Origin: Verrucomicrobiota bacterium
GTDB taxonomy: Bacteria > Verrucomicrobiota > Verrucomicrobiia > Limisphaerales > UBA11358
Length of the DNA stretch: 64,000 bases
Reading direction: 5' to 3'
Assembly: GCA_028872915.1 (NCBI GenBank)
Contig: JAGWNY010000003.1
Coordinates: 38,375-102,374 of the forward strand
Shown: positions 43,577 to 52,205 of the stretch, piece by piece
How positions within the stretch are numbered: position 1 is the stretch's first letter
Layout: each line of letters begins with the position of its first letter
Translations under genes and position numbers: made by a program
The notes under the pieces: generated by a model
Databases searched by the model: none
The model's input: the letters and a program-made list of their open reading frames with translations, nothing else
Told to the model about the DNA's origin: nothing

Positions 43577-45202
43577 CTAACCTGTTTCTTCGTGCTTTTG
43601 CGTGAATTCCATCCCCAGCAGGCACACGTCGTCCCCAAATTCGTGTTCCAGTGAAAACGCGCAAATCGCCTCCAGTAACTGGTCGAACAGTTCGCTCGTC
43701 GGCTTTTCGATCAAATTTCGAACGTCCACAATCAGCCGTTGTTGCGAATACAATTCTTCATTCGGCCCCTGCACCTCGTAAAGGCCGTCCGTGAACAGCA
43801 TCAGCAAATCGCCAGGCGCGATGGCCACGTCCGTCGTCTCGTAGGGCGGATCGTCAAACAACCCCAGCGCCGGCTGGCTGTGGCCCGACGCGTTCGGCAG
43901 CGGTTCCACGCTCTGCAAGGCGCGCCGTATGAGCAGCGGCTTGGGATGGCCCGCGTTCGCGAACCGCACCACACCGAGTTGCCAGTCTGCCACGGCATAA
44001 AATGCCGTTGTGAGCATCGGCGAGCCGGTGCTCTTCAGAATGCTGCACAAATCCGAATTGAGCTTTCTCAAAAACATCCCGGGGTCCCGCGCCAGCGGTT
44101 TCAATTCCTCTGACAACGCCCGGATCATCGCCGTCACCAGGGCCGCGCGGATGCCGTGCCCCGTCACATCGCAGATGAACATGCCCGCCTCATAATCCGA
44201 GAGCGCGGAAACACTGAAAAAATCGCCGCTCACCGATTCCGCCGGCTGATACCGATGCACAAATTGGAACACGCTCTCTTCCGGCGCCACCGTCTTTGGA
44301 AACTTTGGATATTGCTGCGGCAGCATCGTCAGTTGGATTTCCCGCGCCATGCGCAGATTTTCCTCCATCAACACATTCTTCGCCCGCAATTCCTCCCGGC
44401 TGCGCGACAATTCGCCCGTTGCCCGCCGTATCTGGTCCTCCGCCCGCTTGCGCTCCGTCACGTCCTCCACCGTCCCCTCGTAGTACATCACCCGGCCATC
44501 CGGGTCCCGCACCGCCCGGCAGTTCTCCGAAATCCAGATGATGGTTTCATCCTTCCGGTAAATTCTCGATTCAAATCCCGCCAGCGTGTCATGCTGGTCC
44601 ATCAGTTGGATGAATTCCTGCCGCCGCGTCGGTTCCACGTAAAGGCGCGTGCCAATGTCCGTAATGGAAGCCATCAGCTCGGCGGGGGAGTCGTACCCAT
44701 AAATGCGGGCCAAGGCCATGTTGGCCAGCACGTAATGGCCGTCGGTCGTTGTGCGAAATACGCCTTCCACCAGATGGTCGAATATCCCGTAATAATTCTC
44801 CTTTTCGGCCACCAGCGAGATGCGCTCGTGCTGCCGCTCGATCGCACAACGGATTTTGCGCTCCAGCCGTTCGGTTGAAAATTCCTCCCGCGCCAGAAAT
44901 TCCTGCGCTCCCGCGCTGATTGCCTGCACCGCAAACGCCTCGTCCGCCGCCGATCCCAGCACGATCACCGGCAATTGCGGCGCCTGCACCGCCAGCGAAG
45001 TCACCTGAAACAAACTCGCGGCGTTCACCGCCGCCGGTTCAAACACCACCGCGCTGAACGAATCCCCTCGCACCCGCCCAACCGCCGCGTCGAAACGCGA
45101 TACTTCCACCGCGCCCCCCGTCCGGCTCATCGCCTCGGCCACTTCCCGCACGGAACGCTCATCATCCCCCACAAACAAAATTTTCAATGGCTTGTTCTCC
45201 AT
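43577..45202 (-). CDS. Pseudo-receiver / PAS / PP2C (SpoIIE-type) phosphatase
   Basis: A 541-residue signalling protein. Residues 6-118 have a receiver fold with acidic pair Asp13-Asp14, but the phosphorylatable Asp is replaced by Glu55 (AVVFEPAAV), so it is a pseudo-receiver. A PAS domain (about 140-250: FDHLVEGVFRTTTDGHYVLANMALARIYGYDSP) and a short coiled coil follow. The C-terminal PP2C/SpoIIE phosphatase (310-535) has SVSGDFFSVSALSDYEAGMFICDVTGHGIRAALV split across its metal-binding Asp blocks, and DLLMLFTDGLYEV. Its likely targets are STAS-type antagonists or anti-sigma regulators, such as the STAS gene at 25384 (inference). It stands alone on the minus strand. Confidence 0.9.
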   Translation of the reverse strand: MENKPLKILFVGDDERSVREVAEAMSRTGGAVEVSRFDAAVGRVRGDSFSAVVFEPAAVNAASLFQVTSLAVQAPQLPVIVLGSAADEAFAVQAISAGAQEFLAREEFSTERLERKIRCAIERQHERISLVAEKENYYGIFDHLVEGVFRTTTDGHYVLANMALARIYGYDSPAELMASITDIGTRLYVEPTRRQEFIQLMDQHDTLAGFESRIYRKDETIIWISENCRAVRDPDGRVMYYEGTVEDVTERKRAEDQIRRATGELSRSREELRAKNVLMEENLRMAREIQLTMLPQQYPKFPKTVAPEESVFQFVHRYQPAESVSGDFFSVSALSDYEAGMFICDVTGHGIRAALVTAMIRALSEELKPLARDPGMFLRKLNSDLCSILKSTGSPMLTTAFYAVADWQLGVVRFANAGHPKPLLIRRALQSVEPLPNASGHSQPALGLFDDPPYETTDVAIAPGDLLMLFTDGLYEVQGPNEELYSQQRLIVDVRNLIEKPTSELFDQLLEAICAFSLEHEFGDDVCLLGMEFTQKHEETG

Positions 45203-45420
45203 TTATCCTGCAAAAGCATACACGGATGCTCCAACCCCGCAAGTGGCGGAATCCGCGCCTGTTTTTTGGCAACATTCGCTGTATTCGGGATTAAAATCCC
45301 CCGGTCCAATCCGCGGCTCTCCTCCCACTCCTCCTTGGGAGGAAGGGTTGTCCTTGGTGCGATTGAGGCGGGGATCGGGCAGACCGCAAACGGAGGCCGG
45401 GACGCGGATTGCGCGCGGGG

Positions 45421-46164
45421 TCACGAAAATAATTTCGACCGGAGCAGTCCCATTTTGGCCAATCGGAACATCAGAGCGGTGGCCAGGCAGCCGAAACCGT
45501 ACTTGACACTGCGCCGGAAATTGATGGAAGACGCTTCCTTGAAATATTTCGTCGGACAACTCACTTCACCGATGGTGAACCCGTGCCAGAGAATTTCCGC
45601 CAGCATCTGATTGTCAAAAATAAAGTCGTCGGAGTTTTTTGAAAAATCCAGCGTTTCGAGGATTTGGCGCGAAAAGGCGCGGTAGCCGGTGTGATATTCC
45701 GAAAGTTTAGCGCCCATGAGCAAATTTTCCGCGGCCGTCAGGAAACGATTCGATATGTATTTCCAAAACGGCATCCCACCTCGCAAGGCGTAACCGCCCA
45801 GAATCCGGCTGCCGAGCACGCACGGATGCAGGCCGTTGGCGATGATGGACGCCATCGCGGGAATCAGGCGCGGCGTGTATTGATAATCCGGGTGAAGCAT
45901 GATGACGATGTCCGCGCCGGCTTCCAAGGCCAACCGGTAACAGGTTTTTTGGTTGCCGCCGTAGCCGGTGTTTTTTTGATGCACGTGAACGCGCACGCCT
46001 TCGAGCGTTTTGGCCACAGCCACGGTGTCGTCGCGGCTGCTGTCGTCCACCAGGATGATCTCATCCACAATGCCCTGCGCGCGAACTTCGTCATAAGTCT
46101 GGCGGAGCGTTCGTCCGGCATTGTAGGCCGGCATGACCACCGCGATTTTTTTGGATTGAAACAT
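45421..46164 (-). CDS. Family 2 glycosyltransferase
   Basis: A 247-residue GT-A enzyme: AVVMPAYNAGRTLRQTYDEV at the N-terminus, EIILVDDSSRDDTVAVAK, HQKNTGYGGNQKTCYRLALEAGADIVIMLHPDYQY (donor/metal region with HPD), and EYHTGYRAFSRQILETLDF at the acceptor side. This is the DPM1/GtrB-like subgroup, but no membrane helix is obvious at the C-terminus. ATG 46164 is preferred over the frame to 46260, which adds hydrophobic residues of unclear origin. It lies upstream of the PP2C gene on the same strand with a 218-base gap. Confidence 0.88.
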   Translation of the reverse strand: MFQSKKIAVVMPAYNAGRTLRQTYDEVRAQGIVDEIILVDDSSRDDTVAVAKTLEGVRVHVHQKNTGYGGNQKTCYRLALEAGADIVIMLHPDYQYTPRLIPAMASIIANGLHPCVLGSRILGGYALRGGMPFWKYISNRFLTAAENLLMGAKLSEYHTGYRAFSRQILETLDFSKNSDDFIFDNQMLAEILWHGFTIGEVSCPTKYFKEASSINFRRSVKYGFGCLATALMFRLAKMGLLRSKLFS

Positions 46165-46321
46165 TTCGGCCGATTCCGGCCATCCTGCCGGAATTCCTGA
46201 AAATCGAAAGGGGAAAAGCAGGCCGGATGCCAGCCGGAAAAAAGCGGAAATTCGGGCCAAATTTGATTTGACAGCGCGAAAGCCGGGCCAAGAATGTATT
46301 CAAGCCATGCGACCTTAAATC

Positions 46322-46789
46322 ATGACCGGACCGCCCACAATTCAGCCGCCGGCGCAAAGGAACCAACGGAACATTGACACGGACCACCTGGACCTGCTGG
46401 CCGTTTTCCATTTCATCGGAGCGGGCCTGGCGGTTCTGGGCATTTTCTTTCTGATCATGCACTTCACGGCATTTCACATTCTGATGTCCCATGCGCAAGC
46501 CTGGCAAAACCAGTCGCAAATGCCTGTTTCGCCAGCCGAACTTTTTGCGATATTCCAGGTGTTTTACTTGTTTGTCGGAGCATGGTTTCTTGCTTCGGCG
46601 GTTTTGAACCTGGTTTCCGGACTGTTTATTCGTGCCCGGCAGCATCGGACATTTTCACTGGTGGTTGCCGGATTGAATTGTCTGCACATTCCGCTCGGAA
46701 CGATTCTGGGCGTATTTACAATCATCGTTCTGTTGCGGGATTCCGTTCGAGAGCTTTATGACGCTGCATCCACGGGGGCAACGCTCTGA
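46322..46789 (+). CDS. Hypothetical membrane protein
   Basis: A 155-residue protein with a Pro/Gln/Arg-rich cytoplasmic start and three or four membrane helices (about residues 25-50, 75-100, 107-135). No known family recognised, although small DUF-type membrane proteins of this pattern are frequent in Verrucomicrobia and Acidobacteria. It is co-oriented with the next hypothetical gene. Confidence 0.7.
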   Translation: MTGPPTIQPPAQRNQRNIDTDHLDLLAVFHFIGAGLAVLGIFFLIMHFTAFHILMSHAQAWQNQSQMPVSPAELFAIFQVFYLFVGAWFLASAVLNLVSGLFIRARQHRTFSLVVAGLNCLHIPLGTILGVFTIIVLLRDSVRELYDAASTGATL

Positions 46790-46850
46790 AATTGAATGAT
46801 TCGGGGACACTCCGCGAGGCTGCGTTCGGTAAAATCGGCATTGCTTGACA

Positions 46851-47627
46851 ATGGATTTCTTACGGGGGAAATTCGGGCGCATGAACGTGGAACCGAATGG
46901 ATGGAAGGTTCATGGCGCATGGTCGGGCGCGCGGCTCCTGGTTTTTCTTCTGGCCTGCTCCGGTCCCGCCCTTGATGGCGGCCCGGCTGATTCCGCCGGA
47001 GCGCCAGCCGCGCGGACCAATTCTCCGAAGGAACGAATTGTCGCCGTTCAACTCGAAATGACCAATGCCTGGCAGCAGGTCGAGGCCATTGTCAACCAGC
47101 CCGTGGCCGCGTATCGCAGAACATCGGGCTACAGTGTCGGCGTCTTCAGCCCCGGCTGGTTTCATCCGGGCGCCATCCAGCCCGATTTCAACACGGTTGA
47201 CGTGCGCAAGACGCAGGAATTTCCGTACGCCAGGTATCATTACGTCTCTTCGGATATCAATCCAGGCATGATGTTTCGGGGCGCTGACCTGGAATTCAAC
47301 GCCATGACGAAATATTTTTACACGAATCGCACCTTGCCGAAACACCGGCTTACGGAAGCCGAAATGCTCGAAATCAACCGTCTGTATCGAGTCATCGGTC
47401 ATTGCCAGATCGAACTGATGCAGTTGGAACATCCCATCGTGGTGGCAACCGCCGCGTCCGCGTCCGATGTTCCAGGCGGCCAAAAACCGGCCGGTTTGGC
47501 GGCAACCATTAATCATATCCGCCGCGTTCCCCGGCAGACGCGAATGCTGTATGGCGGCATTGCCATTGGCGCGCTGATTGTTTTGGCGGCGGCGTTGCGT
47601 CTGATCACCGGAAGGAAGGATGGGTAG
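46851..47627 (+). CDS. Hypothetical exported/membrane protein
   Basis: A 258-residue protein: a hydrophobic segment near residues 25-45 (ARLLVFLLACSGPAL) may be a signal peptide, residues 60-215 are soluble with a conserved-looking block (QPVAAYRRTSGYSVGVFSPGWFHPGA and YHYVSSDINPGMMFRGADLEFN), and one membrane helix lies at the C-terminus (LYGGIAIGALIVLAAALRLI). ATG 46851 is tentative; ATG 46881 is a second choice. No family recognised. Confidence 0.65.
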   Translation: MDFLRGKFGRMNVEPNGWKVHGAWSGARLLVFLLACSGPALDGGPADSAGAPAARTNSPKERIVAVQLEMTNAWQQVEAIVNQPVAAYRRTSGYSVGVFSPGWFHPGAIQPDFNTVDVRKTQEFPYARYHYVSSDINPGMMFRGADLEFNAMTKYFYTNRTLPKHRLTEAEMLEINRLYRVIGHCQIELMQLEHPIVVATAASASDVPGGQKPAGLAATINHIRRVPRQTRMLYGGIAIGALIVLAAALRLITGRKDG

Positions 47628-47689
47628 CCGTTTTTCAACCAGCCGCTTTCCCATTGAGCGGCGCGCTTCGAAAATCCACATTGTTGGCG

Positions 47690-48040
47690 ATGCGAATTTC
47701 CATCGTTGATCTCGAGGTTTTTTTTTGCGTGGGGGTGCCGAAGGCCGAGCGGGCGCAGCCGCAACGGCTGCTCCTGACCGTGGAAATGGAAACCGATTTT
47801 TCCGCCGCGGCCAGGACCGATGCCATTGCCGAAACGATTGATTATTTTGCCGTGGCGCAACGGCTGTTGAGGTTCGGCGACGGCAAAAGCTGGGCGCTGA
47901 TTGAAACACTTGCCACTGACGTTGCCGCGATGATTCAGCGCGAGTTCGAGCCAGGAACCGTGACGGTCGCCGTCAAGAAATTTGCGATTCCTCAAGCGGC
48001 GTATGTTTTGGTTTCGGTGACGCAAGAGTCCGGTTTTTGA
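47690..48040 (+). CDS. folB: Dihydroneopterin aldolase-like protein
   Basis: A 116-residue protein: RISIVDLEVFFCVGVPKAERAQPQRLLLTVEMETDFSAAARTD with IAETIDYFAVAQRLLRF matches the FolB/FolX tunnel-fold domain that converts dihydroneopterin in folate synthesis. The usual catalytic Lys region KFAIPQAAYVLVSV (P-x-A/P) near residue 97 is present. ATG 47690 is chosen because the upstream in-frame sequence lies in the preceding gap. It is alone here; other folate genes are elsewhere. FolX-like epimerase activity cannot be excluded. Confidence 0.8.
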   Translation: MRISIVDLEVFFCVGVPKAERAQPQRLLLTVEMETDFSAAARTDAIAETIDYFAVAQRLLRFGDGKSWALIETLATDVAAMIQREFEPGTVTVAVKKFAIPQAAYVLVSVTQESGF

Positions 48041-48333
48041 ACCGTAATTGGCCTGGCGCCGGACAATGAGGCGAAGGATTGCGAGAAGGATGGGATGTGA
48101 ACAGCCATGCCCTGTTGCCTTTTACAAGCAGTGATTTCAAATGGAGGCAACGGTGAATAACCATCCGGCCAGATTGAAGTTGCCAACAACCACGCCGCCC
48201 ATTACCGTCTTGGCGTGGCAGTCACAACGACCATCAGCTAACGCCCATTCCAAAACGGAGTGGACGCCGCCTCGAACGTTGATTCGGGGCGTTTCCATTT
48301 ACAGCCGGTCGCCGATACTGCGCCGAAAAACCC

Positions 48334-50391
48334 ATGACCCGGGACGATGAACAACCGAAGGAACGCAAGACGCTGGACGAACGCGCCAGGATGACGGAAC
48401 TGGAACGCATCCGGCATTCGGCGGCGCACGTTCTTGCCACGGCCATTCTTCGTCTTTGGCCCGAAGCGCAATTTGCCGCCGGACCGCCGGTGGAAAATGG
48501 ATTCTATTACGACGTGGAACTGGCGCATCGGATCTCGCCGGATGATTTTCCGCGCATCGAGGAGGAGATGAAGAAGGAAGTCAAAGCCAACCACGTCTTC
48601 GAACGGCAGATCGTCACCCGCGAGCAGGCCATCAAGGACGCCGGGAGCGGGCGGCTCGGCGGCTTGAGCGAGCGTCCGGACAATCCGAGCAAGTTCAAGC
48701 TCGGCAACCTGGAAGCCATTCCTCAAGGCGAGCCGATTTCATATTACCGGAACGGGGATTTTGTGGATTTGTGCGCCGGGCCGCACGTGATGCGCACGGG
48801 CAACGTGAGCGCGTTCAAACTCACCCACGTGGCCAGCGCCTACTACAAGGGCGACGAGCGCAACCCGCAGCTTCAGCGCATTTACGGCACGGCGTTCAAA
48901 AACAAGAGCGAGATGGACGCCTACTTCAAAATGCTGGAAGAGGCGAAAAAGCGGGACCATCGGAAGATTGGCGCGGAGATGGGTTTGTTCGCCATTGACA
49001 CGGAATTTGTGGGGCCGGGCCTGCCGTTATGGCTGCCGAAAGGCACGGCCATTCTGGAAGAACTCGAAACGCTGGCAAAGGAAACCGAATTTGCCGCCGG
49101 CTACGCGCGGGTGAAGACACCGCACATCGCCCGCGAAAAGATGTATCAAACGAGCGGCCACCTGCCCTATTACGCCGAAAGCATGTTTCCGGCGATGGCG
49201 CTTCCGATTGAAACGAGAGAAAAAATTGAACGAGAAGAAAAGGCAAAGCAAAAGCAAGCAGAAGAAGAAGCGGCTTTGAAAAAAGCTTTCAGTAACGATG
49301 TGGTCAAATTAATTGCCGAAGGTTATCCGCGCGAGCAAGCCCAAGCGAAAATCGAACAACTCTGGACAAATGTTTTAAAGGCTTCGAACGCGGCGCATGA
49401 GGCCTTGATGGCTGCGACCGAAGAAACCGAAAATTATTATCTCAAGGCCATGAATTGCCCGCATCACCATCGGATTTTTGCGGCGGAGCGGCGCAGCTAC
49501 CGGGATTTGCCGCTCCGGCTGGCCGAATACGGCGCCTGTTACCGTTATGAGCAGAGCGGCGAATTGTTCGGCCTCATGCGCGTGCGCTCGCTCAACATGA
49601 ACGACGCCCACATCTATTGCGCGCCCGAACAATTCGCCGCCGAGTTCAACGCCGTCAACGAAATGTATCTCAAATACTTCAAAATTTTCGGCCTCGAAAA
49701 ATACCAGATGCGGTTCAGCACGCATGATCCGGCGCGGCTGGGGCGGAAATTTGTGGACGAGCCGGAATTGTGGACGCGGACCGAGAACATGGTGCGCGAC
49801 GTGCTGAAAAATTCGGGCATCCATTACGTGGAAGTGCCGAACGAGGCCGCTTTTTACGGCCCAAAAATTGACGTGCAGGTGTGGAGTGCCATCGGTCGCG
49901 AATTCACGCTGGCCACCAACCAGGTGGATTTTGCCGTGCCCAAACGCTTTGGCCTGACTTACCGCGACCGCGACAACACGGAAAAAACGCCGCTCTGCAT
50001 CCATCGCGCACCGCTGGGAACGCATGAACGGTTCATCGGATTTTTGATCGAACATTACGCCGGCAATTTCCCCCTCTGGCTGGCCCCCGAACAGGTCCGC
50101 GTCTTGACGATTGGCGAGGATGAAACACTGGTCCAATACGCCAATGCCATCGTCCGCGAGTTGCGCGACAATTTTGTGCGGGTGGAAGGGGATTTTTCTT
50201 CCAATAAAATCAACGGCAAAATCCAGGCCGCGGAAACGGATCGGGTGCATACGATGCTGGTGGTGGGCGCGCGGGACATGGAAGCGGGTCACGTGTCCGT
50301 GCGGATTCATGGCCGGGGCAATTTGGGGGCCAGGCCCAAGGCCGGAGTCGTTGCCGATCTATTGCAGGCCATCAAAGAGCGGCGCGCTTGA
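48334..50391 (+). CDS. thrS: Threonyl-tRNA synthetase without TGS domain, with internal insertion
   Basis: A 685-residue class II synthetase. It begins directly with the editing (SAD) domain (RIRHSAAHVLATAILRLWP), without the N-terminal TGS domain. Catalytic-core zinc ligands are visible: Cys in MNCPHHHRIF, His in NMNDAHIYC and His in CIHRAPLGTHERFIG; the anticodon domain includes VLTIGEDETLVQYAN. Residues about 290-362 hold a charged Glu/Lys/Ala-rich helical insertion between MFPAM and YYLKAMNCP, where most family members join directly. The insertion's DNA is A-rich, unlike its flanks. A TTG/ATG-poor 293-base leader precedes the ATG at 48334. Confidence 0.93.
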   Translation: MTRDDEQPKERKTLDERARMTELERIRHSAAHVLATAILRLWPEAQFAAGPPVENGFYYDVELAHRISPDDFPRIEEEMKKEVKANHVFERQIVTREQAIKDAGSGRLGGLSERPDNPSKFKLGNLEAIPQGEPISYYRNGDFVDLCAGPHVMRTGNVSAFKLTHVASAYYKGDERNPQLQRIYGTAFKNKSEMDAYFKMLEEAKKRDHRKIGAEMGLFAIDTEFVGPGLPLWLPKGTAILEELETLAKETEFAAGYARVKTPHIAREKMYQTSGHLPYYAESMFPAMALPIETREKIEREEKAKQKQAEEEAALKKAFSNDVVKLIAEGYPREQAQAKIEQLWTNVLKASNAAHEALMAATEETENYYLKAMNCPHHHRIFAAERRSYRDLPLRLAEYGACYRYEQSGELFGLMRVRSLNMNDAHIYCAPEQFAAEFNAVNEMYLKYFKIFGLEKYQMRFSTHDPARLGRKFVDEPELWTRTENMVRDVLKNSGIHYVEVPNEAAFYGPKIDVQVWSAIGREFTLATNQVDFAVPKRFGLTYRDRDNTEKTPLCIHRAPLGTHERFIGFLIEHYAGNFPLWLAPEQVRVLTIGEDETLVQYANAIVRELRDNFVRVEGDFSSNKINGKIQAAETDRVHTMLVVGARDMEAGHVSVRIHGRGNLGARPKAGVVADLLQAIKERRA

Positions 50392-50507
50392 AGCCCGGAC
50401 CCCCGAAACGGGCAAGCGTTTGCATTCAGGCGGGGTTGGGCCAGGTTTGTCATTAACAGGAACGTGGCCGGGGAACCGCGCACGCCTGCAAAAGAGACAG
50501 GAAAACA

Positions 50508-50585
50508 ATGGAGGCGGACGAACATTCGACAGCGGAGGCCGCTCGACGGCGTCTCTTCATCGTGGAAGATCATCCAGTGACGCGG
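50508..50585 (+). pseudogene. Truncated response-regulator receiver start
   Basis: With an AGGA Shine-Dalgarno at 50496 and ATG 50508, the first 26 residues run into RRRLFIVEDHPVTR, the beta-1 strand and acidic pair typical of a NarL/LuxR-type response regulator. After VTR the sequence no longer resembles the family: no DNA-binding domain, no phosphorylation Asp. The frame continues open into the DUF11 gene, but that gene has its own signal peptide and start. Interpreted as the remaining 5' end of a deleted regulator. The remaining 249 bases before the next start show nothing recognisable. Confidence 0.6.
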
Positions 50586-50834
50586 ATTGGACCGGGCGGC
50601 GTGTGTCTGAATTTCCGTCAGACGTTATCTCATTCCAAATCAGAGATTTGCGGGAGTGGATCGGGAATTTTTCCCGAACGGCGCATTGCCATGGAGGCGC
50701 CACAAATGCGGAGGAGACGTGTTTCATCCGTGCTTAAACGGCCTAAACGATGTCTTTTTCCTGCCGCAGTCACGGAACGGCTTGACCCTGGCAGGCCGAT
50801 TCGCCATGATTCGCGGCACAGGAAAATTCATCAA

Positions 50835-52193
50835 ATGGCCGTTCATTTCAGAAGGCTGGCATTGACAATTGCGGCGCTGATTTTCTGCGCGCGCTGTGGA
50901 GCGCAGAACATCGGGCTTTCGGTTGCCGCTTCCCCGAATCCGGCGGCGGTGAGCAATGACCTGACTTTCACGATTGACCTCACCAATAACACGGGGCTGA
51001 CCCTGACCAACGTAGCCGTCACCAATTTTTTCTCAACCACGGCCTTTTTGGTGTCGGCGGGCGGGTTCCAGGTCAATAGCAACGCGATGGGCGCGTTCTT
51101 CGCCTTCACCAACTTCCCTGACGCCGCGTTTGTGGAAACGAACGTCATCATTCAGCCGTTGACGAATGGCTATTTCACAAACACGATCGTCGTCTATACC
51201 AACTTCATTGCCGCCGTCTCAAACGTCGTGCCGGTCACGGTGGGTTCGATTGCGGACCTGGCGGTGGGCATCGGCGGCTTTCCGGCGGCCATTTATCCGA
51301 ATGACTGGGTGACTTATGGCATCGGCGTCACAAACCTGGGTCCAAACGACGCCACGAACGTGATTGTAACCAATGATTTGCCGGCCGGCGTGGCCGTCAT
51401 CTCTCCAACCAATCAGGCGGTCAATGGCGTTCTGACGTTCAACGTGGCCGCGCTCGCCAACGGGGCCTCAACCACTATTTCCGTGACCGTGCAGCCCACC
51501 AACTCCGGTTCGTTTCCATTTTCGGCCTCGGTTGGCTCCGATTCGTTTGATACGGATGTCACCAACAATTCCGCAACCACGAATGTCGTGGTTTCAGGCT
51601 TTCTCGCCGATACGACCAATTTGACGGTATTTACCAATTCAGCCCAGATATATGACCGGCAGACCGGTCGGCTGGAGCAGGAGGTGGTGCTGCAAAACAA
51701 TGGAACGGACACCATACCCGCGGCGCGGATCATCGTTTCGGGCCTGACCAATTGGCTGGATAATGCCGTGGGCACAAACAATGGAAATCCGTTTGTGGCG
51801 GACGCCGCGCCGATTGGCCCCGGCCAAAGCGTTACCAACGTCCTGCAATACGCTCCGGACTGGCTTCCCTTTGCATTTAACCCCAACCAACTGCAAGCGG
51901 CCGCCATTGATACCCCGGATTTCACGTTGCCACCCTCGCAGGGCAGCGTCAGCAATTATCTTCAACTCCGAATTTTTACATCCGTTTTCGGCAATTCATG
52001 GACGCTGGTTGAATTTACGAACGTTCCAAACCACACCTATACATTTGTCTATTCGGATGACTTGAGCCATTGGTTTGCGGCCCAGCCCTCCTTCCACAGC
52101 GTCGCCAATCATATTTTGTGGGTTGATTACGGCCCGCCCGAAACGCTGAGCAATTCGCCGGCCCGTTACTATGGCTTTTACATGAATCCGTGA
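50835..52193 (+). CDS. Secreted DUF11-repeat protein
   Basis: A 452-residue protein with a signal peptide (RRLALTIAALIFCARCGA). The mature part consists of immunoglobulin-like DUF11 repeats rich in Asn, Thr and Val: NNTGLTLTNVAVTNFF, LGPNDATNVIVTNDLPAGV, FDTDVTNNSATTNVVV. The C-terminal region (residues 370-452) is a beta-rich domain ending HWFAAQPSFHSVANH, resembling domains found at the end of surface proteins in this phylum. No catalytic site. ATG 50835 is preferred because it places the signal peptide at the N-terminus. Possibly a surface-layer or adhesin protein; next gene is an outer-membrane barrel 12 bases away. Confidence 0.78.
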   Translation: MAVHFRRLALTIAALIFCARCGAQNIGLSVAASPNPAAVSNDLTFTIDLTNNTGLTLTNVAVTNFFSTTAFLVSAGGFQVNSNAMGAFFAFTNFPDAAFVETNVIIQPLTNGYFTNTIVVYTNFIAAVSNVVPVTVGSIADLAVGIGGFPAAIYPNDWVTYGIGVTNLGPNDATNVIVTNDLPAGVAVISPTNQAVNGVLTFNVAALANGASTTISVTVQPTNSGSFPFSASVGSDSFDTDVTNNSATTNVVVSGFLADTTNLTVFTNSAQIYDRQTGRLEQEVVLQNNGTDTIPAARIIVSGLTNWLDNAVGTNNGNPFVADAAPIGPGQSVTNVLQYAPDWLPFAFNPNQLQAAAIDTPDFTLPPSQGSVSNYLQLRIFTSVFGNSWTLVEFTNVPNHTYTFVYSDDLSHWFAAQPSFHSVANHILWVDYGPPETLSNSPARYYGFYMNP

Positions 52194-52205
52194 ACGGAAA
52201 CTGAA

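Noticed and set aside
48141..48350. Short frame ahead of thrS as a leader peptide or lost TGS domain
   Set aside because: No TGS motif, overlaps the thrS start out of frame, and lacks Thr-codon clustering typical of attenuation peptides.
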